This document shows positions 50,421-61,201 of a stretch of DNA of 64,000 nucleotides, one piece after another. Under the pieces are notes generated by a model. It ran no database searches, had not been told where the DNA came from, and saw nothing but the letters and a program-made list of their open reading frames with translations. The position numbers and the translations under genes were made by a program. Every line of letters starts with the position of its first letter. Position 1 is the stretch's first letter. This DNA is from Bin5 sp965242905 (GTDB lineage Bacteria; Chloroflexota; Anaerolineae; Caldilineales; Caldilineaceae), in assembly GCA_965242905.1 (NCBI GenBank), contig CBDETM010000002.1, forward strand, positions 2,728,001 through 2,792,000, in the 5' to 3' direction.

Positions 50421-53111
50421 TTACATCCAGATTCGGGGGGGAGCGTCGCCCTTCTCAGGAGGCGGTGGCAACTCGGCCTGCCCGCTGTCAACGGCCTCAC
50501 CTTCGATCGACTCACTGCCGGCGGACCCATTGCCAACAGACCCGTTGTCGATGCTCCCACTGTCGGCGGACCCACTGTCATGATCGAAAGATGGAGAAGC
50601 AGCAAGCGGCGCGGGTACTTCCTCTTCGCGCTCCGGGTCACCCTCTCCTGCGGTCTTGAGATAGACCTCCCGCCCCAGGCTCCGGCCCCGGTCCGGTCCC
50701 AGAATGCCGGCTGCTTCGAGTTGCTCCACCAGACGGCTGGCGCGGTTGTGGCCGACCCGCAGCTTCCGCTGCAATATCGTCACCGAGCCGCGCCCGGCCT
50801 CCGACACGACCTCTACCGCCTCGTCGAAAAGTTCGTCCCGGCCCTCGCCGTCCTGCGTCTGATCGCGCAGTGGGCTCTGCCCGTCATCCTGTTCGAGGAG
50901 TTGGAGAGATTCGCCCTCGCTTCTCTGCGCAGTGCCCTCCGCCGCCGGCAGTTCGCGCTCTTCGATAGGTGAGGAGAGGGGATCAGGCGTGAAGAGCGGG
51001 ATCTGTTCGCCTTCCAACCGCCCCTGTCCATTCCCCTCCTGTTCCTGGATGTATGTTTCCAGATTATGAAAATTCTGCCAGTAGCGGACGATGCGGTTGG
51101 TCTCCGCATCATCCAGAAACGCGCCCTGCATCCGCTCCAGTTTGCTTGCATCCGGCGCCATGAACAGCATGTCGCCCCGCCCCAGTAGATTTTCCGCACC
51201 CGGAACGTCCAGCACCACCCGGCTATCTATCTGGCTGGTCACCGCAAACGCGATGCGGGCCGGGAAGTTGGCCTTGATCAGGCCGGTGATGACATCGACC
51301 GAGGGCCGTTGCGTCGCGATGATCATATGAATGCCCACAGCCCGCGCCATCTGCGCCAGCCGGATCACGTGCTTCTCAACCTCCTCCGGCGCAGCCATCA
51401 TCAGATCCGCCATTTCGTCGATGATGACGACGACGTAAGGCAGGATCTCCTCGCCCAGTTTGCGCAAATAGGCGTTGAAGCGTTCCAGATCGCGTACACC
51501 CGCCTTGTTGAGCATCTGGTAGCGCCGCTCCATCTCCTTGATGCACCAGAACAGCACCCCCGCAGCCCGGTCCACGTCGGTCACTACCGGGCTGAGAAGA
51601 TGCGGCGTCCCGTTGTAGACAGTCAGTTCGACCATCTTCGGATCGATCATCAGCAGGCGCAGCGTTTCCGGCGTGTGCGTCAAAAGCAGACAGCCGATGA
51701 TCGAATTGATGCAGACCGACTTGCCCGTCCCCGTGGCGCCGGCGATCAGAAGATGGGGCATCCGCGCCAGGTCGGTGACCACCGGCTTACCCCGCACGTC
51801 CTCGCCCAGCGCGATAGGCAGGCGGCCCCCGACCTGTATGGTTTCGTACTCCTCGCTCTCCATCAGCTCCTTCAGGCCGACATTGTTGCTCTCCGTATTC
51901 GGCACCTCGATGCCGACGTAGCTCGTCCCCGGAATCGGCGCCTCGATCCGCACCGTGCGCGCCGCAAGCGCCAGGGCCAGATCGTTGCTCAGGCTGGCGA
52001 TCTTGCTTACCTTCACCTTGGTGCGCTTCGTCTCCCCGCGCACCGTGCGCTCGGTATAGCCCGGACGGATCAGATATTGCGTCACGGTCGGGCCGGCGTT
52101 GACCCCTTCAAAATCAGCGGGGACGCCAAACAGCGCCAGCGTCTCCTCCAGCAGCCGGCCTCGGTAGCGGATCAGATCGTCGCTGTCGATCGACCGGTCC
52201 CAGAAGTCCAACATATCGCTCAGCTGCGGGAGTTCCCACGCCGGTTCAACTTTTCCGTTTCTGTCTTTCAGATGCCGCTCGGCGCCCATCGCCGACACCT
52301 CACCGTCAGAGCCGGCAAGCTCTTCCGACTGCATCGACGGCACACCTTCGGCAGCGCGGCCGGTCTGCGCTACGGGGGAAAGCGACGTGGCGTGGGGAGC
52401 GGGAGCGTGGGTCTCGTTTCGCTCCTTTCTGGCCAGCTTCCTGGTTCTGAAGAGCTCTCTGTGCCGTTCCTGCCGCCACAACTCTTGCAGTATTCCCCGA
52501 ACATCCTGACCCACCGCGCCGCCCCCAGCCCAGAGACCATCCCAGAACCGGCGGCCGGTGAGCAGCGTCAGCCCCGACAGCGCCACCACAAGAATCACCA
52601 TCCACGCGCCCCAGCCGGGCAACCCACCCGCCAACGCATTCGCGAAGAAGAGTCCAAGCGCCCCGCCCGCGCCCCCATCGAGGACGCGCGCCGCCCGCGT
52701 CAAAGGCGGCAGAAACAGCGTTATGGCGGCAATGTATGCCAGAAAGATCAAAAGCAGGCCCGTCGGCACCCGCCAGGGTAGGATCGGCAGTTCGCTGTTC
52801 GACCGGCCTCCGTCGCGGGACGATGAGGAGCGGCGTTTCGGCCCTTCGATGGCGCGCAGGACCAGCCACAGGCCAAGGAAGCCGGTCAGCAAAGGTACGC
52901 CGGCCACGCCGTCACCGGTGGTATAACGCAGGAGATCGATCCACAACCCTGTAACACTGCCGCGCGAATCAGTCAGCAGGCTCAACAGCGTAAAGACCGA
53001 TATCAACACCAGGCTGAGGCCGACAACCTCCACGCGGGCGATCGCGGCCAACCCGGCCAAAAACTGTTTCTGTGCGGTGGCTTTCTTCTTCGTAGTTCTC
53101 TTGGTTGCCAT
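50421..53111 (-). CDS. ftsK: DNA translocase FtsK/SpoIIIE
   Basis: Pumps chromosomal DNA across the closing septum. The 896-residue protein starts at ATG 53111 (MATKRTTKKKATAQKQ). Four membrane segments lie in about 20-190 (for example GLSLVLISVFTLLSLLTD and WGAWMVILVVALSGLTLL). A linker is followed by the motor: Walker A GATGTGKSVCIN (K464), Walker B YVVVIIDEMADLMM and IATQRPSVDVITGLIKANFP. The gamma winged helix (about 770-830, SVTILQRKLRVGHNRASRLVEQL) recognises orienting DNA sites. The C-terminus adds about 50 residues of degenerate Ser/Gly/Asp repeats and a proline-rich end, unlike the usual short tail. Confidence 0.95.
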   Translation of the reverse strand: MATKRTTKKKATAQKQFLAGLAAIARVEVVGLSLVLISVFTLLSLLTDSRGSVTGLWIDLLRYTTGDGVAGVPLLTGFLGLWLVLRAIEGPKRRSSSSRDGGRSNSELPILPWRVPTGLLLIFLAYIAAITLFLPPLTRAARVLDGGAGGALGLFFANALAGGLPGWGAWMVILVVALSGLTLLTGRRFWDGLWAGGGAVGQDVRGILQELWRQERHRELFRTRKLARKERNETHAPAPHATSLSPVAQTGRAAEGVPSMQSEELAGSDGEVSAMGAERHLKDRNGKVEPAWELPQLSDMLDFWDRSIDSDDLIRYRGRLLEETLALFGVPADFEGVNAGPTVTQYLIRPGYTERTVRGETKRTKVKVSKIASLSNDLALALAARTVRIEAPIPGTSYVGIEVPNTESNNVGLKELMESEEYETIQVGGRLPIALGEDVRGKPVVTDLARMPHLLIAGATGTGKSVCINSIIGCLLLTHTPETLRLLMIDPKMVELTVYNGTPHLLSPVVTDVDRAAGVLFWCIKEMERRYQMLNKAGVRDLERFNAYLRKLGEEILPYVVVIIDEMADLMMAAPEEVEKHVIRLAQMARAVGIHMIIATQRPSVDVITGLIKANFPARIAFAVTSQIDSRVVLDVPGAENLLGRGDMLFMAPDASKLERMQGAFLDDAETNRIVRYWQNFHNLETYIQEQEGNGQGRLEGEQIPLFTPDPLSSPIEERELPAAEGTAQRSEGESLQLLEQDDGQSPLRDQTQDGEGRDELFDEAVEVVSEAGRGSVTILQRKLRVGHNRASRLVEQLEAAGILGPDRGRSLGREVYLKTAGEGDPEREEEVPAPLAASPSFDHDSGSADSGSIDNGSVGNGSAGSESIEGEAVDSGQAELPPPPEKGDAPPRIWM

Positions 53112-53408
53112 ATCAGAAGTCAAAGGTCGCGGCTCGTGGCCGGAATTCGCACCAGCCACTGGAGGTCCAATAGCCCATTATACTGCTCGCAAAGAGAGAA
53201 CAAACGTTCCCAACACAGTATACCAATGAACTCCGAATTCACCAATCAGTTTCTAGTGGATAGACGCTCTGAAACTCGACGTTTTGCCCGCGCTTTGCAA
53301 CCGAATGATCGGCGTCTTCCCATCGCCACAGGATCTACCTCCTTGCCGTTTCCGAAAAGGGTGGGCATCAGGTTCAATTGAGTCGGGGAGAAGATCGCTC
53401 GAAACAGG

Positions 53409-53471
53409 AAAAAATCAGGCCGCCGGTCGGTAAAATCGCACTGTTCTCGCGCAATTCTCGTGACCGGCGGC
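53409..53471 (-). terminator. Intrinsic terminator of rnjA
   Basis: GCCGCCGGTC (53419-53428) pairs perfectly with GACCGGCGGC (53462-53471). On the minus strand the stem is followed by CTGA and six T residues (53414-53409). The loop is long (33 bases). The rest of 53112-53618 shows no gene. Confidence 0.8.
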
Positions 53472-53618
53472 CATCATCTGCGTCAAACCCTGAAAACTAT
53501 CTCCGTGGCCCTTCGTGGATAGACCAGATCTTGCTCCTATGACTTTCAGTTCAGAAAAATGTCTACGGGCTCCGGTCTGAACGCGCACCTGCTACCAAGA
53601 CTGCCTGCCGCCTGCTCC

Positions 53619-55346
<1,728 letters not shown>

Positions 55347-55410
55347 TCGATCTCTCCTTTGCAAGGCAATGCAGACAAAACGCCTGCTTTACCGGGAATC
55401 TCGTCTAACA

Positions 55411-55441
55411 CAAAAACGCCGGGCAGCAACAGCTCCCAGCG
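55411..55441 (-). terminator. Terminator-like hairpin in the rnj leader
   Basis: On the minus strand CGCTGGG (55441-55435) pairs with CCCGGCG (55423-55417), extended inside by AGC/GCT, and is followed directly by five T residues. It ends about 65 bases before the rnj start and begins 12 bases from the insertion sequence. It is either the terminator of a former upstream gene or an attenuator of rnj. Confidence 0.6.
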
Positions 55442-55460
55442 CGAAAAAGAGTCTCTAATC

Positions 55461-56987
55461 GTAACTACTAAGCCTATGTAACGAGAAAGAGCTAATGTGT
55501 GATTGCTCTTGGATGATGTAGAGTAAGAAACATGAGCAAACAGGACCAGCTGGACCGAGAGCAACTAAGGCAGTTAGACCAGGAGAGCCTGATCGCTGTA
55601 ATCCTGATCTTGCAGCAGCAATTGGCTGAGCAACAGGAGTTGATTCAGCAGTTGCAGGATCAACTGGCTAAAGACAGTCATAACAGCGGCAAGCCACCGA
55701 GCAGTGATGGTCCGAAGAAAAGCAGGCGCAAGAGTCTGCGCCGCCCTGGGCAACGGCCGCGCGGTGGCCAACGCGGGCATAAAGGACGCACCTTGCTGCA
55801 GGTGGCGGAACCGGACCATGTCATCGTACATAAGCTGGCGGATTGCCCGCACTGCCAGGCAAAGCTGGATGCGGAGACTGTCACGCGGCATGAGAAACGG
55901 CAGGTATTCGACATTCCACCAGCCAGAATCGAAGTGACAGAGCATCAGGCGGAAGTCAAGCAGTGTCCTGGCTGTGGTGCGTGCGTAAAGGGAGCGTTTC
56001 CCGCCAACGTGGGTCAGCCGACCCAGTATGGTCTGCGTCTGAAGGCACTCGCCTGCTACCTCTACGGCCAACAGTTCATCCCTCTGGCGCGCATCAGAGA
56101 GTTGCTGACTGCCCTCTACGGGGATGCACCTTCGGAGCCTGCGATACTCGCCGCCACGCGCCAACTTGCCAGGCACACACGGGGGAGCCTGGCTCAGATT
56201 CGCCAACAGCTGATTGCGGCGCCTGTCGTCCATTTCGATGAGAGCGGCATGCGTGTCGCAGGGCAGTTGCGGTGGTTGCATGTGGCCAGCACAGAGAAAC
56301 TGACCCAGTACCACGTGCATGACAAACGCGGCCATGTCGGGATGCGAGACGGAGGCATCTTGCCCCATTACAAGGGCGTTGCTGTGCATGATTACTGGCG
56401 CTCCTACCTCAAGTTCAGCGACTGTCAGCATAGCTTCTGCAACGTCCATCACCTGCGCGACCTCTGCTTCATCGTTGAACAGTACGACCAGGCATGGGCT
56501 GCGAAGATGAAACGCTTGTTGTGCGACATCAAAGAGGAAGTCGCATCTACCTCCGAACAACACACTGCCTTGCCGCGAGACCGCCTGGCCTACTACGAGG
56601 CCGAGTACGATGCGCTCATTGCCCAGGGTTTTGCCGACAACCCCTCCCCGCCAAAGACAGGACCCAGACCGATCGGGCGACCCAAACAGTCGCCGCCTAA
56701 AAACCTGCTTGACCGCTTGCACAAACATAAGGCCGGCGTCCTGGCCTTCATGTATGACTTCCGCATCCCTTTTGACAACAACCTGGTCGAACGAGATGTA
56801 CGCATGATAAAGGTTCAACAGAAGGTATCCGGCTGCTTTCGTACAGAAGGCGGGGCCCACATCTTCTGTGCATTGCGCTCCTATATCTCTACTGCCCGTA
56901 AACATGGCCTCAACGCAATTGATGCCATCCACAACGCCTTTCTTGACCAACCCTTCATCCCTGACACCTCTCAGGCTTAGTAGTTAC
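55461..56987 (+). mobile_element. Complete IS66-family insertion sequence (single-gene type)
   Basis: The element is 1527 bases long. Its ends are a perfect 15-bp inverted repeat: GTAACTACTAAGCCT at 55461-55475 and its complement at 56973-56987. CTCTAATC is directly repeated just outside (55453-55460 and 56988-56995), the 8-bp target duplication expected for IS66. The ends begin with GTAA, also typical. One uninterrupted transposase gene fills it; TnpA and TnpB are absent, as in the ISBst12-like subgroup. Intact gene, perfect ends and perfect target duplication point to a recent insertion. Confidence 0.96.
55532..56980 (+). CDS. IS66-family transposase (TnpC-type)
   Basis: A 482-residue DDE transposase. 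The N-terminal helical region (about 1-50) is a leucine/glutamine coiled coil (ILQQQLAEQQELIQQLQDQL), then a basic Ser/Pro/Arg segment, then a zinc-finger region (DCPHCQAK and QCPGCGAC). The catalytic core begins near VVHFDESGMRVAGQLRWLHV (first Asp), continues with HDYWRSYLKF (second Asp) and SFCNVHHLRDL, and ends with FDNNLVERDVRMIKVQQKVSG, which carries the catalytic Glu. The stop codon lies inside the right terminal repeat. No frameshift or nonsense codon is seen, so it should be active. Confidence 0.95.
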   Translation: MSKQDQLDREQLRQLDQESLIAVILILQQQLAEQQELIQQLQDQLAKDSHNSGKPPSSDGPKKSRRKSLRRPGQRPRGGQRGHKGRTLLQVAEPDHVIVHKLADCPHCQAKLDAETVTRHEKRQVFDIPPARIEVTEHQAEVKQCPGCGACVKGAFPANVGQPTQYGLRLKALACYLYGQQFIPLARIRELLTALYGDAPSEPAILAATRQLARHTRGSLAQIRQQLIAAPVVHFDESGMRVAGQLRWLHVASTEKLTQYHVHDKRGHVGMRDGGILPHYKGVAVHDYWRSYLKFSDCQHSFCNVHHLRDLCFIVEQYDQAWAAKMKRLLCDIKEEVASTSEQHTALPRDRLAYYEAEYDALIAQGFADNPSPPKTGPRPIGRPKQSPPKNLLDRLHKHKAGVLAFMYDFRIPFDNNLVERDVRMIKVQQKVSGCFRTEGGAHIFCALRSYISTARKHGLNAIDAIHNAFLDQPFIPDTSQA

Positions 56988-57187
56988 CTCTAATCTATGA
57001 AAGTTCAACATATACGCGCAGGGCGAGCAGAGAACGAAATAAAGGGGAAGCCCTTCATCGTTCACCCTTCGGCCACCCTGAATTGCACAAACGCCCGCGT
57101 CGGCGGCCAAACTCGCTCCTCAGATTCAGTTATTCCCCTCCATTGTACCTGTGAATGGCCCGTTTGTCTACTTTTTACCGCAACGCG

Positions 57188-57597
57188 GTGCATCCCAATA
57201 TTGGGGCGAACTTTCCCATGCCTCCGGTAGCAGCGCAGCCGCACCCATCTCGCGCTCAACCCTGAAACAGGGGTAGCGCCGTCTCTATCCCCTGGCCCCC
57301 AGCCCCTAACCCCTGCAGTTTTGGGCGGTCGGGCCTATTCGGCCCTCCCTTGTGCGGGGGCTCCGCCCCCGCAACGCCCCCTCTCCTACAACATGCCTCA
57401 TCGACCGGGTGTCGATATTGGCGACGGGTGCCTCATCGAAGGTGTCCAGCCAGACCACGTCCCGCCAGTCCCATCAGATCTCCGCAGGTGCCGGCCTTAT
57501 GCCTGCACTGCGTCTCGCCCAAAAACGTTAAACAACGCCAACCACCGCTGGCACTGATTCCCCGCCAGACTGTTCCCACCCCAAATCTGGACCGCAC
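57188..57597. repeat. MITE-like dispersed element (copy 2), with G-rich heptad repeat inside
   Basis: The left end GTGCATCCCAATATTGGGG (57188-57206) is identical to that at 2881. From 57323 to 57597 the sequence follows 3015-3344 closely, apart from a deletion near 57500. The right end is degenerate. Between them, 57283-57319 is a heptad repeat whose minus strand has four G runs (4, 4, 5 and 4 bases; 57289-57313), a good G-quadruplex pattern, ending CTGCAGTTTT. In place of this, copy 1 carries the CT-rich tract, so the element is modular. No gene is supported in 56996-57737. Confidence 0.6.
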
Positions 57598-57737
57598 CCC
57601 CGCAACGCGGTTCATCGCAATCGGAAGGAGGTGTGGCAGGAGAGCGTCGAACGAAGAGGAATAGCCCCCGGCCTGGGCGCAAGAAAGGGATTGAAACCGG
57701 GGCCGAAGTCTTCGTGCAACCGCGCTGGCCTGCACGC

Positions 57738-57771
57738 AAAAACTCGCGGGCAGGTTTGCAATGCCCGCGAG
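57738..57771 (-). terminator. Intrinsic terminator of the first glnA
   Basis: CTCGCGGGC (57743-57751) pairs perfectly with GCCCGCGAG (57763-57771); on the minus strand five T residues follow (57742-57738). It lies about 100 bases after the gene's stop. Confidence 0.85.
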
Positions 57772-57875
57772 CCTCTCAACTTGTGCCCGGTTTTCTTACA
57801 TGCCCGTTGCCACGCGGGCGGGGATGTGGCTGGCTGCAGCCAAAGCCGCTCGCGGCCTGTACAGGCCTCCGCTCA

Positions 57876-59237
57876 CTAATACACGCCCAGGTAGCGGTCC
57901 AACTCCCACTGTGTTACAAAGTTGCGATAGCTGTCCCACTCCTGCGTTTTCGCCTCGACATAGCGCTCGAAAACGTGCTGGCCCAGCGCGTCCTGCACCA
58001 CCTCGTCCTCGCGCAGTGCATCCAGCGCCTCGCCCAGGTTGCCCGGCAACGTCTCCAGCCCGGAGCGGTCACCGTTCATCTGGTAAAGGTCCTCCTCGGC
58101 CGGCATCGGCGGGTCCAGCTTGCGCTCGATGCCATCGAGGCCTGCCGCCAGCATCACCGCGAATGCGAGGTAAGGATTCGCGCTCGGGTCGGGGCAGCGC
58201 AGTTCGCAGCGCGTACTCTGCGTCCGGTTGGGATTGGTGCGGGGAATGCGGATCAGCGCACTGCGGTTTGTGCGCCCCCACGAGATATAGACCGGCGCCT
58301 CATAGCCGGGTACCAGCCGCTTGTAGCTGTTCACCAGCGGCGCGATGATCGGCGTGATCGCCGCCGCATGCGCAAGCTGCCCCGCGATAAAGTGCAGCGC
58401 CGTCTTGCTCAGGCCGTACTCATCGCCGGCGTCGTACATGCACGTCTCATTCTCGCCATATCGCCACAGACTCTGATGAACGTGCATGCCCGACCCGTTC
58501 ACCCCGGTGATCGGCTTGGGCATGAAGGTACAGTGAAGCCCGTTCTTCTGCGCGATCGCCTTCAGCGTTGTCCGCAAAGTGATCGTGTTGTCCGCCGCCG
58601 CCAGGGCGGGACCATACTGGAAGTCGATCTCATTCTGCCCGCTGGCAACCTCGTGGTGGGATGCCTCGACCTTGATGCCCAAAGCGTTCAGCGCATCCAC
58701 CATCTGGCGGCGCACACCATGCGCCGAATCGGAGCTCACGTCGAAATAGCCCGCCTCGTCGTGAGGCGTCAATGGGTAAAGGCTGTTATCCTGGTGGCGC
58801 CGGAAAAGGAAAAACTCCAACTCCGGACCGACGAGGAAATCAAAGCCCAGTTCCTGGGCCCATTTCAACTGCCGGCGCAGAATATAACGGGGATCGCCCG
58901 CAAAAGGATCTCCGTTCGGGGTGAAAACATCACAGACAACGCGGGCCGTGGACAGCTCCATCTCCCAGGGGATCGGCATGAATGTATCCAGGTCCGGCAC
59001 CAGATACATATCGCTCTCAGCGACGCGCGCGAATCCCTCAATCGAACTGCCGTCGAACCAGACACCGTTTTCGACCGCGCGATCCCAGAGCTCAATCGGA
59101 ATCGTTACCTGCTTGACGATGCCCACGATATCGCTGAACTGAAGACGCACAAAGCGCACATTGTGTCTCTTGATCGTGTCGTCGATCTTTTCCAGCGTCT
59201 CCATCAGCTTTTCGTCTGCAAATGCATCCAAGAGCAT
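57876..59237 (-). CDS. glnA: Glutamine synthetase, GSI type (shorter paralogue)
   Basis: Forms glutamine from glutamate, ammonia and ATP. The 453-residue protein carries all GSI signatures: WFDGSSIEGFARVAESDMYL, VGPELEFFLFRR, HHEVASGQNEIDFQY (metal-binding Glu), FMPKPITGVNGSGMHVHQSLW (ATP site) and NSYKRLVPGYEAPVYISWGRTNRSALIRIP (glutamate site). Length and PEEDLY-region sequence fit the GSI-alpha-like group, usually controlled by feedback rather than adenylylation. AAGGGG precedes the ATG. It lies 180 bases downstream of a second, different glnA with its own terminator between. Confidence 0.94.
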   Translation of the reverse strand: MLLDAFADEKLMETLEKIDDTIKRHNVRFVRLQFSDIVGIVKQVTIPIELWDRAVENGVWFDGSSIEGFARVAESDMYLVPDLDTFMPIPWEMELSTARVVCDVFTPNGDPFAGDPRYILRRQLKWAQELGFDFLVGPELEFFLFRRHQDNSLYPLTPHDEAGYFDVSSDSAHGVRRQMVDALNALGIKVEASHHEVASGQNEIDFQYGPALAAADNTITLRTTLKAIAQKNGLHCTFMPKPITGVNGSGMHVHQSLWRYGENETCMYDAGDEYGLSKTALHFIAGQLAHAAAITPIIAPLVNSYKRLVPGYEAPVYISWGRTNRSALIRIPRTNPNRTQSTRCELRCPDPSANPYLAFAVMLAAGLDGIERKLDPPMPAEEDLYQMNGDRSGLETLPGNLGEALDALREDEVVQDALGQHVFERYVEAKTQEWDSYRNFVTQWELDRYLGVY

Positions 59238-59352
59238 ATCTGCCTTCCCCTTTCAGATCGTCTTCAGTAGTCAACTCTTATCGATAAAGTGAGCGGACAT
59301 GAAAAACCAGAGCCGGAATTACTGAAAACTTGACAACCGTCAGTATGAAAGA

Positions 59353-59391
59353 ACAAGAGGGCAGGCACAATGCGCCGCGCCGCCCCCTTGT
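59353..59391 (-). terminator. Terminator between the two glutamine synthetase genes
   Basis: On the minus strand ACAAGGGGGCGG pairs with CCTGCCCTCTTGT over about 12 positions including two G-U pairs, followed by TCTTTC. It separates the two glnA genes as transcription units, though some read-through is possible. Confidence 0.6.
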
Positions 59392-59416
59392 TGTTAAGAT
59401 TATCGGTCCAACTCTT

Positions 59417-60832
59417 CTAGATGCCGTAGTACATCACGAATTCCTGCGGATGCGGGCGCAGGCGGACAGCATCTACCTCTTCAAACCGCTTGTACTCAAT
59501 GTACGCGTCCAGCAGGTCCGGCGTGAAGACGCCGCCTTCGAGCAGGTAGTCGTGGTCTTCCTCGAGCGCGTCCAGGACCTCGCCCAGGCTGCCCTTCACC
59601 AGCTCAATGTCCTCCATGACATCCTCTTCATACAGGTCCACCTCAGCCGGGTCGCCGGGATCGATCTGGTTCTTGATGCCGTCCATGCCGGCCATCACCA
59701 TGGCGGCGAAGGCCAGGTATGGGTTCGCGCCGGGGTCGGGGCAGCGGAACTCGATGCGCTTGCTATTCGGTGACTGGCTGTACATCGGAATACGGCAGGC
59801 GGCGGAGCGGTTGCGGGCCGAGTAGGCCACGACCACCGGGGCCTCATAGCCGGGAACCAGGCGGCGGTAGCTGTTGGTCAAAGGGGCGCAGAAGGCCAGC
59901 AACGAGTTGATGTGCTTCAGCAGGCCGCCGGTAAAGTGCAGTGCCATTTCGCTGAGGCCGGCGTACTGGTCACCGGCGAAAAGCGGCGTACCGTCTTTCC
60001 AAAAGCTCAGGTGCGTGTGCATTCCCGAACCGTTATCCTCATACAACGGCTTCGGCATAAACGTGACCGTCTTGTCGTTCGCCTTGGCCACGTTCTTGAT
60101 GACATATTTGTACAGCTGTACCTGGTCGGCCATCTGCAGGAGCGGCTTGAACTTCATGTCGATCTCAGCCTGGCCGGCCGTGCCCACCTCGTGGTGATGC
60201 ACTTCGATATCAATGCCCGCATCGATCATCTTGCGCGTCATCTCGGAACGGACGTCCTGCAACGTGTCATAGGGAGAAACCGGGAAGTAACCCCGCTTAA
60301 GGCCGACCGAATGGCCGCCGCTCATCTCACCCGAGTTCCACGGCGCTTCCACACTGTCCACGTAGTAGCCGGCCGTGTGGCGGCCCGCCTCATAGGAAAC
60401 ACCGTCAAAGATGAAAAACTCGGCTTCCGGCCCGACAAAGATCGTGTCGGCAATGCCATCGGATTCAACGTATCTGACCGCTTTGCCAGCCACGTTGCGG
60501 GGGTCGCGGCTGTAGGCTTCGCCCGTAAGCGGGTCATGGACGTTGCAGATCGCGCTCAGCGTCGGCATGGCGCAGATCGGATCGATGATCGCGGTCGTGG
60601 GATCCAACCGCAGCACCATGTCACTGTTCTCGATGCTCTGGAAACCGCGAATCGACGAGCCGTCAAAGCCCAGCCCTTCATTGACCGCATCATCCGCATC
60701 GAACTCTTCGACCGGCATTGTGAAGTGATGCCACTGGCCGAACAGATCAGTGAATTTGACATCCACCATCAGAATGTTGTTGTCCTGAATGGCACTGTTC
60801 AGATCTTCAATTGAACTTACGTTGAGTTTCAT
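59417..60832 (-). CDS. glnA: Glutamine synthetase, GSI-beta type with adenylylation site
   Basis: The 471-residue length and sequence match the enterobacterial-type GSI-beta enzymes: LMVDVKFTDLFGQWHHFTMP at the start, GFDGSSIRGFQSIENSDM, FVGPEAEFFIFD, HHHEVGTAGQAEIDMKF, FMPKPLYEDNGSGMHTHLSFW and NSYRRLVPGYEAPV. Tyr401 in VDLYEEDVMEDIELVKGSL is at the position of the regulatory tyrosine that is adenylylated in E. coli (Tyr397). Whether the adenylyltransferase is present cannot be told from this window. AGTGAGGA lies right before the ATG. Two distinct GS genes side by side suggest separate regulation under different nitrogen supply. Confidence 0.96.
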   Translation of the reverse strand: MKLNVSSIEDLNSAIQDNNILMVDVKFTDLFGQWHHFTMPVEEFDADDAVNEGLGFDGSSIRGFQSIENSDMVLRLDPTTAIIDPICAMPTLSAICNVHDPLTGEAYSRDPRNVAGKAVRYVESDGIADTIFVGPEAEFFIFDGVSYEAGRHTAGYYVDSVEAPWNSGEMSGGHSVGLKRGYFPVSPYDTLQDVRSEMTRKMIDAGIDIEVHHHEVGTAGQAEIDMKFKPLLQMADQVQLYKYVIKNVAKANDKTVTFMPKPLYEDNGSGMHTHLSFWKDGTPLFAGDQYAGLSEMALHFTGGLLKHINSLLAFCAPLTNSYRRLVPGYEAPVVVAYSARNRSAACRIPMYSQSPNSKRIEFRCPDPGANPYLAFAAMVMAGMDGIKNQIDPGDPAEVDLYEEDVMEDIELVKGSLGEVLDALEEDHDYLLEGGVFTPDLLDAYIEYKRFEEVDAVRLRPHPQEFVMYYGI

Positions 60833-61201
60833 TCCTCACTTAGTCCTTTCAGAAATGGCGTGGGGTCCTTTGTGACCTGAAAATATGACGATAGGACGAT
60901 AACTACAGTAGTATACCCTGCCACCGACGGCGCACTCATGGACAATCCGAATAACGATTGTCCATATTTGTTTGTGCAGATTGCATGATGGCCGGAAATG
61001 CCGCTCTCCCTTCCCCCATTCCCCGCACTGCCTGCAACGCACGCGCCGTACGCAGCGCAACCCGCCTATCATATCCATCCGGGATGTTACAGTCTAATTT
61101 CGCCCCCCACGATTTCACTGCTACACTGATGCCCTGACAGCAGCAACGCAACCCCTGACGTCACGAGTTTCCCTGCCGATCAACGTTCACGAGCCGATAC
61201 C
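60833..61201. other. Divergent promoter region of glnA and the molybdopterin oxidoreductase gene
   Basis: The region must hold both promoters. On the minus strand TATACT lies at 60915-60910, about 80 bases before the glnA start, but no good -35 box accompanies it. I see no clear promoter for the plus-strand gene and no additional gene. Confidence 0.35.

Noticed and set aside
55574..56950. A 458-codon minus-strand frame opposite the IS66 transposase
   Set aside because: Antisense to the clear transposase; no motifs.
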